64,000 nucleotides of DNA, from NCBI RefSeq assembly GCF_029227915.1, contig NC_079878.1:20981501-21045500 (forward strand). The letters run 5' to 3'. The position numbers were made by a program, and so were the translations under genes. Source of the DNA: Hydractinia symbiolongicarpus (taxonomy: Eukaryota > Cnidaria > Hydrozoa > Anthoathecata > Hydractiniidae). This document shows positions 39,601 to 49,397 of the stretch, one piece after another. The notes beneath the pieces were generated by a model. That model searched no databases and was not told the origin of the DNA. It saw only the letters and a list, made by a program, of their open reading frames with translations. The stretch's first letter is position 1. Each line of letters starts with the position of its first letter.

Positions 39601-42589
39601 TGATTTTGAGACGACTTGGAAAATACGGTGATGCCGACACAATTGAGGAATGTCAACGAAGATTTAAGGCACATGTTGATGGTACTGAATCGATACCGGC
39701 TGATTTAAGAGCAGTTGTGTATAGGTTTGTATTGGTCGTAAACTATTTGTTACTTTAGAAAATTTTCCACTAAGATTTTAAACAGTGATAAATTCCAAGG
39801 ATGGTTGAAATTTCTGTAGAGATTTCCAAGAAAGTCAGGGAAAATATTCGTATTCAGGGAGTTGGATTGGTATAAACATGATCACTGATTTTCAGGAATT
39901 CTGGATTGTGGTTTCTTATCCTTTTTTTTTGCAAAAAATTTTCAACTAACAATTTCAACCATGGTCATAAAGTTTATCAAGCAAGGGCAAAAAAATGAAA
40001 CAACTTTGTGTTCATTGACGATAGTGATGTGATAATATACAACTAAAATTGGTTGTAAATTATATTTGAAAATAATTATGTGTAGAATTACGTCCGAGGT
40101 TTTTTGCACAAAATGTATCTGTAATTCTAGTAGAAAAAAACTCTGTAACTTGTGTTTCCTAATAACTAAGAAAACTGAGGTATATTGAAGATCTGTCTGA
40201 GTTGGACAGGACATCTAAGACATCTACAGTGTCCTTTAGGTTTTGTTAGGGACATTTTGTGATTTAGCAATTTTTTTTTGTAATTCTGAGCATGAATGAC
40301 CTTTTTGTTGTAGTACTGTTGTTTCTAATGGAAGTGTGGAGACGCAAGACGAACTGATCAAGCTTTTCCGTAATACCACTCACATGGAGGAGCACAATCG
40401 AATAATGCGATCGATGGGTTCAAGCGACGAGGCTGAACTTATAACAAAAGCTCTTGAGTTTTCTCTTTCAGTAAGATCTTTCAGTATTTAACATTTCACT
40501 AGTGATTTATTGGTTTGATTGTTATCATCTGTTTATTGATACACAGGATGATGTTAGATCGCAAGATACTGTGTTTGCAATGGCGGGATGCACAGGAAGG
40601 TATGTCACGTTTAACCTGACCTATGTAGTTTGTTAGATACAATTATAGGTTGCCAAAAATAATGTTAGGAAATACCTGGTCTCTTTAAATATCGCAACTT
40701 TACACGAACTTCTCCCGCAATGCTTGCTACTGTACGCGAAATTTTCTCACAATGCTTACTACTGTACGGGAACTTTTCTCGCAATTCTTGCTACTGTATG
40801 CCAACTTCTCCCACAATCCTTGCTACTGTACGGGATCTTTTCTTACAATGCCTGCTACTGTACGCGATAATACTATTTCAAAGTAAGAAAGTTTCGTGAA
40901 AGAAACTTTTGCGAATTCCACGATTTCTGTCATATATCGCGAAAAATTTTAAAAAGACTAAGAAAGTATATAGTATATCAACATATTTTGAAATAGCTTT
41001 GCGCAATAGTCAATTCTCATGTTTTTTATTCATACCGGAATTTTTTTATAAGCTGAAAACTTTATTTATATCACTTTCGTCCTTATTTGTGTAATAATTG
41101 TCACCAACTCTTCGTGATAACTTTACACGCTATTTCGAGACCTGCTGGAATATACAAAAACCAACACCTTTTCCTATCGCGAAACATAATTCTCGAAATA
41201 AAAATTATTGAAATTATCATTCACTAAAGTTATCCTTGCAAAAGTTATTTTCCAAGATTTCACTAATTTTTTTGACTCGCGAAAGTGTTTTCCTTCAAGC
41301 CACCTTTTAATCACTAAACAAATTGTAGTTTTTAAAATATTTCCTTTTTTTATTTAAACTATAGTTTCTTCTAACTTGTTGTTTACATTATAGCTATCTC
41401 GGCCGAAAAATGACATGGCAGTTTACGAAGGATAATTGGGAGGTGTTGTATAAACGCTACGATGGAGGCTTTCTGTTGTCAAGATTAGTCATGGTATGGA
41501 TCATGTGTATTTTAAACATATTCCTCAAAAAAGAACAGAATTTTGTTGTGCATTTCAAACTTTAACATCATGCTACCTTTTCCTGTACTAAAAAGTTCTG
41601 CGGTCTTAGTCCGTTAGGGCTTGGATGTACGGTTAGGGTTACTTCACAAAGTCTAACTACGCGATCTCTATAATGATAGCCGTATTCTGTCTCTGCACAA
41701 AATAGTAACCGTAGTAGCGAAACACAAAATGTGGTATATAAAGGACGGGAGAACCCGTGGATTTATCTGACTAGTTTTTATATAATCTACTTAGGATTTA
41801 TATCAGATCTCAAGTTGTTTATTTTTTGTCATAGATCTAAAGTTACCTAGTGGTTACTTAATTTTAGTGAACTAATTTTCGTAATTTATGTAAGAAGAAA
41901 GAAAAATCATTGAACATGAAAAATTGAACATAAACTGAAGTGTGCAACAAAAAAGTTCTTGTAGTTTTCTTGCAGTTTTATTTCTTTTGTTGTGAAAGCT
42001 AGTCTCTTTCATTCTATTTATGCAACAAATAATTTTTTGAGTTTCTCGTGTTTACAAAATTGAGGTTGCTTAATAATTTTTCAAATCCAGTTCAGTTGCT
42101 TATAAAGAACACCGTGTAAGGTGTATTGAATGCACTAGTTGTAAAAGCTTGATACATGTATTTTCCGAATAATAAAATAGCTTTGAAAGCCCGTGAGAGT
42201 TATCAATGCGAATCTTTTTTTTTAGCTAAGCACGGAGAACTTCGCCACTGCGGAAGAAGCTCAAGATGTGGAGGTAAAAAAATTTATCAAGCTGGAATTT
42301 CTCTGCAGACGACAAACACTGCGCCATTTTGATATTGTCACTACACTGTAGTAATTGTTATTGTTTGTGTCCTCTCCTATTCCTACTGCTAACATCCAAC
42401 TCTTGATATGCTTTAAATTTGTAAACTCGTTTCAAAACATTTCTATATTTATTTTAGTCTTTTTTCACTGCTCACAAAGTACCGGCTGCCGAAAGAACAG
42501 TAAAACAGTCTTTAGAAAGAATTGGATTGAATCAAAAATGGCTGTCTCGTGACGGGGAGAGCGTTGTGGAATGGTTGAACAAAAACTAA
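24639..42589 (+). CDS. NPEPPS: Puromycin-sensitive aminopeptidase (M1 family)
   Basis: NPEPPS is a mainly cytosolic zinc aminopeptidase that trims N-terminal residues from short peptides downstream of the proteasome. Exons: 24639-24758, 31670-31751, 34952-35151, 35538-35645, 35899-36099, 36988-37564, 37885-38055, 38773-39261, 39574-39724, 40314-40470, 40547-40599, 41394-41493, 42226-42273, 42458-42589. Every junction is GT..AG and in phase, giving 862 residues (human 875-919). The sixth exon carries the catalytic core: GAMEN (residues 270-274) for the substrate N-terminus, and HEIAH (306-310) with NEGF Glu329, the HExxH-18-E zinc site. Catalytic Tyr392 lies in ISYSKGAS. Segments such as [18 protein letters not shown] and [19 protein letters not shown] are nearly identical to human. 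No signal peptide or membrane segment is seen. An AATAAA lies at 42971-42976. Introns 1 and 2 (6.9 and 3.2 kb) carry many transposon fragments. Confidence 0.97.
25505..25650 (-). mobile_element. 3' tail of LINE-A
   Basis: On the plus strand the block TTAACGTCCCATTTCATACT then AGCATGGGTTGGACAGGGTA corresponds to the copy at 63850-63900. It is therefore the reverse complement of a LINE-A ORF end. The copy is short and decayed. Confidence 0.6.
25815..26220. mobile_element. Foldback element with two nested pairs of inverted arms
   Basis: Outer arms: CTACAATCCTGGCCAAAATT at 25821-25840, answered by its near-exact reverse complement at about 26193-26214. Inner arms: a 28-30 bp block (CTCCCCCCATTTCAATGTTG at its core) at 25894-25923, answered by the reverse complement at 25988-26015. 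No transposase is encoded. This geometry fits a foldback MITE of about 400 bp. Confidence 0.7.
27746..28260 (+). mobile_element. LINE-A reverse transcriptase fragment, plus copy
   Basis: Plus-strand translation shows RT motifs [13 protein letters not shown] and, after a frameshift near 27930, [13 protein letters not shown] with the catalytic YADD box. A Cys/His-rich segment follows: [11 protein letters not shown], then [13 protein letters not shown]. Several frames are needed, so the element is inactive. It lies head-to-head with the minus-strand copy at 28283-28790. Confidence 0.85.
28283..28790 (-). mobile_element. LINE-A fragment, minus copy, facing the plus copy
   Basis: The minus strand encodes [11 protein letters not shown] (the YADD box with Tyr changed to His), [14 protein letters not shown] and the Cys/His knuckle [22 protein letters not shown]. 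It continues towards the ORF end at lower coordinates (28283-28340). Stops and the changed YADD box show that it is dead. With the plus copy it makes an imperfect inverted repeat about 1 kb long. Confidence 0.85.
29181..29840 (+). pseudogene. P2X7 C-terminal-domain-like fragment (P2RX7_C)
   Basis: First block 29181-29335: an acidic start ([14 protein letters not shown]), then [20 protein letters not shown], the Cys-rich signature of the zinc-binding P2X7 cytoplasmic C-domain. It ends at a donor GTAATT. Second block from 29620 after an acceptor (TTTTATTGTAG): [31 protein letters not shown] and [11 protein letters not shown], matching the second half of that domain. The two blocks do not join in phase, and the middle of the domain (usually a TEH..F..VCL stretch) is absent. 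Either an unseen exon is missing or the gene is broken. No P2X channel part is present. Such stand-alone domains are common in invertebrate genomes. Confidence 0.65.
29987..30259 (-). CDS. Unknown small ORF inside NPEPPS intron 1
   Basis: ATG at 30259 opens 90 codons: a basic start ([10 protein letters not shown]), a tract rich in Lys/Arg ([12 protein letters not shown]), a central helix-like [15 protein letters not shown], and [19 protein letters not shown] splice acceptor (TTTTAATCTTAG) lies about 16 nt before the ATG, and a donor (GTAAGAC) cuts the last codon at about 29989, so a further exon is implied but was not found. A second longer frame overlaps it (29893-30321); I prefer this one because of the splice signals. 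I do not recognise the family. It runs antisense to NPEPPS. Confidence 0.35.
   Translation of the reverse strand: MAFKPTKKKGIPFLRFKIYCSKPSKRFVAKKVKMEKSYHYLSDIASDIYYCLQSNNKEDGASRKRLVCIAPIERPDCEEIIELHTKYSWM
32228..32355 (-). mobile_element. Solo copy of the repeat-2 module
   Basis: Begins ACTAGTCGTTTG, continues with a GGGAAAATCCATGTGTTCG block, a TACCACATTC..GTGTCTCG block and an ATTTTGTGTGACAGTCAGAC block, and ends in GGTATTATAATATAG. The same order appears at 41630-41775, 47366-47503 and at the right end of the nested element at 48521-49055. Confidence 0.75.
33648..33900 (-). pseudogene. Broken hAT-type / ZNF862-like exon
   Basis: On the minus strand, one frame reads [20 protein letters not shown] then CAKFKKEIQ, resembling the BED-like start of ZNF862/C17orf113-type proteins derived from hAT transposases. 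After a stop or frameshift another frame gives [20 protein letters not shown], the continuation known from the same family, and reaches a donor GTATGC. The frame break makes it a pseudogene. It lies inside the TIR element at 32912-34873. Confidence 0.6.
33890..34620 (+). repeat. Repeat-3 copy 1
   Basis: Starts TTAACCCTATTCGGTCCGGG and runs to a CAGAATCCGC block. Shared landmarks with copy 2 (47521-48216), in the same order, are AATTGAATCAAACT, a CATCATAAAAGAAAC-like stretch, GCTATCTGCTTAA and CTAAATAAAA. Its right inverted end is lost. Confidence 0.7.
40706..40866. repeat. Minisatellite, 32-bp unit, five copies
   Basis: The landmark CTACTGTA recurs at exact 32-bp spacing (about 40727, 40759, 40791, 40823 and 40855). 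Units follow the form AACTTCTCCCGCAATGCTTG then CTACTGTACGCG, and vary at several sites between copies. It sits in the NPEPPS intron between exons 40547-40599 and 41394-41493. Confidence 0.9.
41630..41775 (+). mobile_element. Degraded repeat-2 module
   Basis: Contains GTGGTATATAAAGGACGGGA, then GAACCCGTGGATTTATCTGACTAG, which aligns with 48995-49046. The left part is much decayed. It lies in an NPEPPS intron. Confidence 0.6.
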
Positions 42590-43730
42590 GTTGTTGGGAT
42601 TTAAAAGTGGGAGATAAATGTTTCGTCGTGTGATAGAATTCACGTCTTAAGTACAATCCTTTATAGGCATTTTTTTTAGCTTCTTTCCTCAATCAATTCG
42701 GATTGTGTTTTTATAGATACACGGTTTTTGGCGATAAAATTTTAGCTGATAATTGCATTATCTTCCTACGTCATTTTGTGTATTGTATTCGCATTCTTTT
42801 GATGTTGCCACGTCACCAATTTTCTTACTAAATGACCAAAAACTGGCTGGGCAAAAGCATAACTTTCTTTGTTCGCACTAACTAATATTTTCTATGAATT
42901 TAGCAGTGCATGTCTTCAGTTTTCATTGACAATCCGGTTTTATAAAATAGAACACCCTAGATAATCAAGAAATAAATATAAGTTTTTATTTTATGTGACA
43001 AATTTCTTTCAAAGTCAGTATTTTCTTATATTTGTATTGTTTTGTTCTTGTCTTATAAGAAATAAAGATCACAGCAATAGAAATTCTGTGTATATGCTTG
43101 GCGGTGAACACGTTTTTTTAATAAGAAACCAAGAAAACGGCCAACTAGTAAAGTTTCTTAAATTCGGACGTCATTTTACTAGAAGACAAATTGACTTTCA
43201 TCAACATATTCTTATTGATATCGTCAATTTTTCAAAGCAGTCTTCTAGTTTGTCCAATTTCTTGTTATACCAGGTAATAATACCTAAATGCCACACAAGG
43301 CCAGGAATGTATGGTTTCTTAAAATTTTTACACTTTTACAACTGCAACTTGTAAAAGTTACTGAATTTTTTTGGAATTGGAAATTATTAAAAACGTGCTG
43401 TTCCATATTTGGTTCACTGAAGCTTACGAACGCGTGTAGAATAGACAAGACTATCTGCGCTTCTAAAAATTTCGCTTTCCCGAGCGAGTACGTTTTTAAA
43501 ATTTCCTTTATCAACTTTTAGCCCAGAATGGCTAATATTTAAAGAAAGCTGTCAGTGCATGAAATTGGTTTTGTAGATTCTTGTCTGCAAAATATCACAA
43601 TGCCACCAAGAGTGAAGACTATTTATTCTTGATATCCAGAATTACAAGGGAAACAAAAAATTACACGCATTAAATACATGACTATCTTTCCAAGCAATAA
43701 GACGAAAAAAAAATTCAACATCCAATTCCC
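42590..43730. other. Convergent 3' spacer between NPEPPS and the small heat-shock gene
   Basis: NPEPPS (plus) and the heat-shock gene (minus) end here tail to tail. An NPEPPS polyadenylation signal AATAAA is at 42971-42976, and a minus-strand AATAAA (TTTATT on plus) lies near 43620. Open frames at 42995-43354 and 43288-43521 look spurious. Confidence 0.5.
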
Positions 43731-45199
43731 TTATTCTGTCATGATTTCTAAGGTTCTTGGCTGCGGCGGCTCCATCCTTGGAGCTTCTATTGTTAACTTT
43801 CCATCTTTTGTGCATCTGGAAGATAACGCTGCAGCATCAATGTCATTGGGCAAGTTATAAAGCCAAGTAAAATGGTGGTGACGGATGCTCTTACCAATGT
43901 CGCCTTCATGTTCCTCCTTTGTTTCACCACGAATTATTAAATCTTTTCCATCGACACGAACGCTGATCTCTTCTGGCTTGTATCCAGACACTTCCAACGA
44001 CAGTTGATAGTTTTCCTTCTTTTCAGATACTTGGCCATCCTCTTGTTTTGTCTCCTTGGGAGCTTCCAACGTCAAAATACCGTCTTCGGATATATGTGAT
44101 GACAGATTTTTCGTGTTAATTGTTTCTGGTACAGTGTATGAACGTTTAAAATTGCAAGACTCGTAGCCGGTGTCAGTCTCATTGTAATGTTTACCAGTGA
44201 CAGTCAACGTTTGTCCTAAACGAAACAAATTGTTTGATAAGATTAAATTGATGTCCAATAAGTTGGTGGAAAATCCAGAATGAACAGGAAACCAACCCTG
44301 TCTTTAAGCAGTGCCATTAGCAAATGATACACACAAAGAGAAAGCACCCGCAAAGCTGTTTTAGGAATCACCTTTGAAAAGCCAATTTGTTGATTTTTTT
44401 TATGGAAAAGCCTGTGTTAGAAACGACAAACACTCGAACCTAGTCTTCTCCCATTTATATTTATTATTTATATTTACTTATTTTAACTTATTCATATTCT
44501 TTTTTTTTGGTCTTGGATTAACAAGCAAGTTTTAAAGAGATCTTTAACCCACCAGTACCGTAGGAATCAAATTTTAAAGAAAGAGAAGAAAAAATGTCGT
44601 TGTTTGTTATGTTGTATCTGTTTATTTAAGAAGCACAATGTTTCTTAACTTGAGTCTGAGATTATAGGTACTCAGCTCGCAAAATATTGAGAATATTGAT
44701 AGATTTTAAATTGATATATTGACAGGAATCTTCTTAAAAATAATATAAGAGTATAAAAAAGGAGAATAATTTCATAATTCTTTAGAAAATATCCTTTAAA
44801 TTGAGGAAACATCCAGGCTGAACCCAAAAATTACATTTTATGAAAAAGAACGTGTATTTATAGTTCTAATCGTTGGTCACACTTACCATCAACTTTAACT
44901 GAAATCTCATCTGGTTTATAGTGCTTAACATCAAGTTTAACACCAAATTTGTCTTCCTGCTCCCCAGATGCCCCTTTCAAACTTGCTCCATATGGTACGT
45001 GCCCAACAAGTTGTCGATACAGTCGATCCCTCTCTCTCGCACTTTCTCCCTTTAATGGCTGCCCCGTAGCAGGTACGATGGAGTGTAAATTGTAAAACAT
45101 CGGTAAATAACGCAACGGTGGAAAGGTCAAATCACCAAAAAAGTCTTCTGCAAGATCTAACAATGGTGATCCATGGACTGGGATATGCCAAGACGCCAT
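43731..45199 (-). CDS. Small heat-shock protein with two alpha-crystallin domains
   Basis: Two exons, 45199-44887 and 44215-43731, join in phase and encode 265 residues. The N-terminal region is rich in aromatic and hydrophobic residues (MASWHIPVHG, DFFGDLTFPP). Alpha-crystallin domain 1 spans about residues 80-158 (KFGVKLDVKHYKPDEISVKV, later GILTLEAP). Domain 2 spans about 172-251 (YQLSLEVSGYKPEEISVRVD, later GKLTIEAP). Each has the usual VDG turn and a GxLTxEAP end. Members of this family are ATP-independent holdase chaperones. Most animal members carry one domain, so the tandem is notable though known in some invertebrates. The intron (44216-44886) splits domain 1 only. An in-frame ATG 42 bases upstream at 45241 is possible, but an acceptor (CATTTCCAG) between the two favours 45199. 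I saw no clear heat-shock element. Confidence 0.9.
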
Positions 45200-45204
45200 T
45201 ACAT
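45199..45204 (-). promoter_or_regulatory. Start-stop mini-uORF overlapping the sHSP start
   Basis: On the minus strand the bases read ATGTAATGG: an ATG followed at once by TAA, whose last A is the first base of the main ATG at 45199. If transcribed, ribosomes would start, stop and have to reinitiate or leak past. Confidence 0.5.
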
Positions 45205-45241
45205 GTGTTAAATTTATTAGCACTGACTGGAAATGGTACAA

Positions 45242-47365
45242 GGTGATTTTAAAAGACTATCAGTTACTGATTTTTCTTCCCCCAAAGTACTATGCGTGGC
45301 ACTGGTTGAATTTGAAAATCATTTGTAGCTTATAACATGGTTGTCTTGTAGTTTTATCTATTACAATGGTCATTTAATATTACCAAACAACGTACCTGTG
45401 GTTAATGAGGCTGATAATCACGTAAAAATCCATCCGCGAAGGCGTTCCTAAAAATTCGATGTTGTACCCTCTCTCTGAGATTCAAAAAAACGGAGAAAAA
45501 AACTTCAAAGGAGACTATTTACGTTATTTTGAATTTTTTATCCTTTTTTAAAATCCAAATCCATTATAAATTATCTCCGACATCAAGTATCATTCGTTAT
45601 AATATCTACCAATCGTTACGCGGATGACTTTGTTTGAATTTGTTACTACTCAGCATTTATTTATTGCGAGAAAGTGAAACCACAAATCGACTTCCAAACG
45701 AGAATAAAAACAATTAAAATAAGTTGGTAAGACTTGATGCACGCAAATCAACTGCTCGCTCTAAAATACTTACACTGTGAGAAATTGAGCGAAATAGAAA
45801 AAGCTTTTTCAAATGTTGCGCATGGATGCTGATGTTTTTAATTTTGATCAAAAGCAAAAGTGAAACGACCTTTGATGTGAGCTGTAAAATACATAAAACA
45901 CAAAACTAAGATAAGCCATTTTCTTTATTTTCAAAATTTTTCTCGTTACTAGAGCTTCTTTTTCGCATTCTGTGCACAATTTTTAAGATAACAAAAAGCA
46001 TGAAAAAGGTTAATTCGTTTTCTTTCCAAGTGAAAAGGAAACAAAGAGAAGCAGGGTCTATTATTTGACCATGTGGTGCGAGAGCACTACATCACGTAAT
46101 AAAAAATAAATAAGGAATCTTTAGATTTTTTGAATCAGAAATGATTAACAAGTAGATACAGATCCTCATACATAAACACACTGTGTATGAAGATAGGATA
46201 ACCATTTGCTAAATAGAGGGAATGTATAATACAAAATATTTCTTTACACAAGCCTACGTTTGGCTGCTAATAAATCCACAACAAAAACTTGTGGAAGGGG
46301 GGAAAGAAGATAAAGTGGTGTCGTTTTCCCCTTTAGGGGTTAAAGTTTAGTCATGTTAATTGTTTTTCATAAAAGCTTAGATATGGATTGTTTCTAAAGT
46401 GCCTTAGCAAAGAAATTTTTAGTCTTGTCAAGTGATTAAAAGATTAACAACTGTTTTCCATTTCTTTGACATTTCGTTTCTGGAATTTGCGTTTGTCTCT
46501 CATTTCGAAATAACTGTCTTGAGTCATCCAAAAAAGGACGTGTTTAATGATGACGAAGTAGTTATTTACTAAGCATTTTGTCAAAATTCTTTGATGAAAA
46601 AGTCATAAAAATTGACGATGTTGCAGATGATAAATTATCATGTTGGTTACTCCCCCTGGGAAAACTTATCGAATTTTACCGCGATGTCGTGTATTTTGCT
46701 ACATCGGCTCAAACCATTTTTTGCGTCCGTAGTCAGCGGTATCGGTTTATATCATAAAATGTCCAGCCCGAGTGCTGTTTGGTCAAGTCATTACGCTTTT
46801 GTATTGTTTGTATAGCTATTTGTTTAATATTTTATTTTAGTGACAAAATTTGTAGCTAGGCAAGGTAGAGAGCACCATATCTAGCTAAACTGGCTATTTC
46901 TTGTTGCATTGTATGTTGTACCTAGCCAAGCCAGATCTATCTGGGTTATTTTCTCTTCTTCTCCGTTCACTTTCAAGATAAAATACCGTCTGGGGAAAAA
47001 ACTGAACTCATGGGTAGCAAATAAACATTTGTTTGGAATTTATCCTGCTATTTATTATTATATTTATTAATATTATCCTGCTAGTCAGATTGGAACCATG
47101 GCCAAAATAATGAATGAGGCCATGTGCTTTTGACAAACAGTTAAGGAGATGCTGGATTTCAAAGTTTTTTTGATGATGTCACCACCAACCAGTCCATTCC
47201 AAAGTATGGATCACTTTATAAAATTGGTTCTGCTTTGGTTCCCAGGGTGGCCCCTAGTTACCCACACTAAAAATAACTGACATCAACCCGTTTCCAAGCT
47301 AATGAAGCCATTAAAGTGCACTTATAACTTTTAGGCTAAATATTGGTGGTAAATTATAGTAACTA
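45242..47365. other. Spacer upstream of the sHSP gene
   Basis: About 2.1 kb with no gene I can support. It must hold the sHSP promoter at its left end. The part from about 47100 to 47360 resembles 48600-48780 and 50220-50340 in wording (CAGGGTGGCCCCTAGTTACC, CCGTTTCCAAGC), suggesting decayed repeat-2 sequence. Confidence 0.4.
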
Positions 47366-47503
47366 GTCTTTAGCCCATAGAAAAATCCACGGGTTTGCCT
47401 GTCTTTTTTATACCGCATCATGTGCGTCTCGCTACTTGCGCAGCTAAGCTACCATTTTGCGTGACAGACAGACACACATATACGGGTATTATAATATAGA
47501 TTA
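47366..47503 (-). mobile_element. Repeat-2 module
   Basis: Starts CTAGTCTTTAGCCCATAG, followed by AAAAATCCACGGGTTTGCC. It continues with a TACCGCATCATGTGCGTCTC block and an ATTTTGCGTGACAGACAGAC block, and ends GGGTATTATAATATAG. It is the reverse complement of the right end of the nested element at 48521-49055. Confidence 0.8.
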
Positions 47504-47520
47504 ATAATGTTGTGGTGCTT

Positions 47521-48216
47521 ATTAACCCTATTCATCTGGGGTTTTTCAAACATATGACTGGGGAAAGGGAAGACTCCCCTACCCACCCACCCCCTGCACC
47601 CCACCCCCTCCCCTTTAAAATTTTGACAGGCTTGACCAAATTGAATCAAACTCGGCACACCTACATCATAAAAGAAACAAAGTGGTAGCATTAAAATTTT
47701 GCTATGTCAGCACTTTTACTTTGACATCATCAAAAGTTTAAAATTTGTCAAATATATGCTATCTGCTTAAACTTCAATTACTTATGCTCTACAGCAAATT
47801 TTATATTCTATTTTAAATCTGACAGCTAAATAAAAGTTATTTACCAGATTTTTTGGTTTTTACATAGTTTGCATAAATGAGGGCCAAAAATTCCTTAAAA
47901 TAATCGTAATCGGATTAATCTTATGACCAAAATTCTTATAAAAAGATTCCACTTAATGAATTGAAGTTTACAAAAATTTTTATAGTTTCTTGATTATAAG
48001 GATTTTTAGGGGTAGTAATAGCCAATATTTAAAGCTCTAAGAGATAAGGTACTTGAATATGTTACATATATATATAAAGGTGCCTAATAAATACATATAA
48101 AAACTGAGTAAGTATTATAACTTTGCAGCATGGCGAAACAAGCTATTGAAAAAAAAAACAGTAGGGGTGCAGAATCCGCCCACCACCCTTGACCAAATAG
48201 GGTTAAGGTGGCAGTA
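47521..48216 (+). mobile_element. Repeat-3 copy 2 with terminal inverted repeats
   Basis: Begins TTAACCCTATTCATCTGGGG and ends CCAAATAGGGTTAAGG. The terminal TTAACCCTATT is inverted at the right end, so this copy looks like a complete non-autonomous DNA transposon of about 700 bp. It parallels copy 1 at 33890-34620. Confidence 0.75.
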
Positions 48217-48500
48217 ACCCTGTTAAAATCGGTAATTTTTAGACTATATATCCATAATTTTTCTGTTATAACACACTTGTTATATTTTTTCAGCTATATT
48301 ACTATTGTCTTTTGCCAGAAATATTTAGAATAAAAACATCATAAATAATTAATTATTTCTGCTGAATATATAACTTCAGTGCTACTGTATGTGCTTGTAA
48401 AATTATAGAGAAAAGGTTATGTAATTATTAAAAGGAAATGTTAATGACAACAAAGATGGAGTGTAACGTAGTAATTAATGAGAATCTTCATACTGCACTA

Positions 48501-49397
48501 CAGGCCTATCAATAAGAAAACTAGTCGATAAAGCCCATGGAAAAATCCACTGAGGCAGGATAAAATTGAAAAATAAGCGTCATATGAATTTTGATGAATT
48601 CAGCAACCCATCCCCTGCATTCCGAAAACGACTTTGGGGACCCAGGTTTGGGAAAATGACGCACATTGACGTCACCACCTCGTTTCCAAGTTATTTGGCC
48701 TCAAAGTTTTAGGTGCACTGTAATGGCTTCATTAATTTAATATAGGATATTGACGTTAAAGTAGTGTTATTTTCGTCGCGCTGTAACGTCAGAAAATTTG
48801 ACATATTAGAGATGCATTTTTTGGCAACATCCAAAGGAAAATGAAGAAATCCACTTTGCCTGTCACAGACACACAGACAGAAACACTTAGCATATTATCT
48901 ATATTATAATACCCGTATACGTCTGTCCGTCCGTCCGTATGTCTGTCACGCAAAATGGTAGGTTAGCTGCACAGGTAGCGAGACACACGCAATGTGGTAT
49001 AAAAAGGACGGGCGAACCCATGGATTTTTCCACGGGCTAACGACTAGTTATATAGATAACACCAGAGCTATAAATCGCTCTCACAAGGTTACAATAATTT
49101 AAGCTGTGCAAGCAATCTGAATAAATAGAATAAGTTTATAAACGCATGTTTTATCACAAAGTCTTTTTTATCTATTTTATTTTATCTTTTTTTTTATATA
49201 TTTTGGTTCTTTTTTACTGTAAATAATAGGAAAGGGAACATTGATTTCCGTGTAAGATGAATTTATATTGCTTGGCCAAAAAAAATTTTTTGGGAATTGG
49301 GGGAGCAGTTAATGGCTCAGCTAGTTTCTCATTTCTTAGAATTGTGCAAGTCTTTGCGTGAGCAAGAGCAATTGCTCTCCCCTTATTGATAGGCCTG
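48501..49397 (+). mobile_element. MITE-1 copy B, split by a nested insertion
   Basis: The left end CAGGCCTATCAATAAG is at 48501 and the right end CTTATTGATAGGCCTG finishes at 49397. Flanking CACTA on both sides (48496-48500 and 49398-49402) fits a target-site duplication. Only 48501-48520 and 49056-49397 belong to the MITE; the rest is the repeat-2 element. Copy A (18375-18726) lacks the insert. Confidence 0.85.
48521..49055 (+). mobile_element. Repeat-2 element nested in MITE-1 copy B
   Basis: Its ends are inverted: CTAGTCGATAAAGCCCATGG then AAAAATCCAC at the left, and CATGGATTTTTCCACGGGC then TAACGACTAG at the right. Length is about 530 bp, with no coding capacity. The right 150 bp is the module found alone at 32228, 41630 and 47366. 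Confidence 0.8.

Noticed and set aside
40706-40866. Possible CRISPR-like array
   Set aside because: The 32-bp units are contiguous, with no unique spacers, and the genome is eukaryotic; it is a minisatellite.
42995-43354. 119-codon plus-strand frame after NPEPPS
   Set aside because: Composition is that of AT-rich random sequence; it begins at the NPEPPS polyadenylation region and has no domain.
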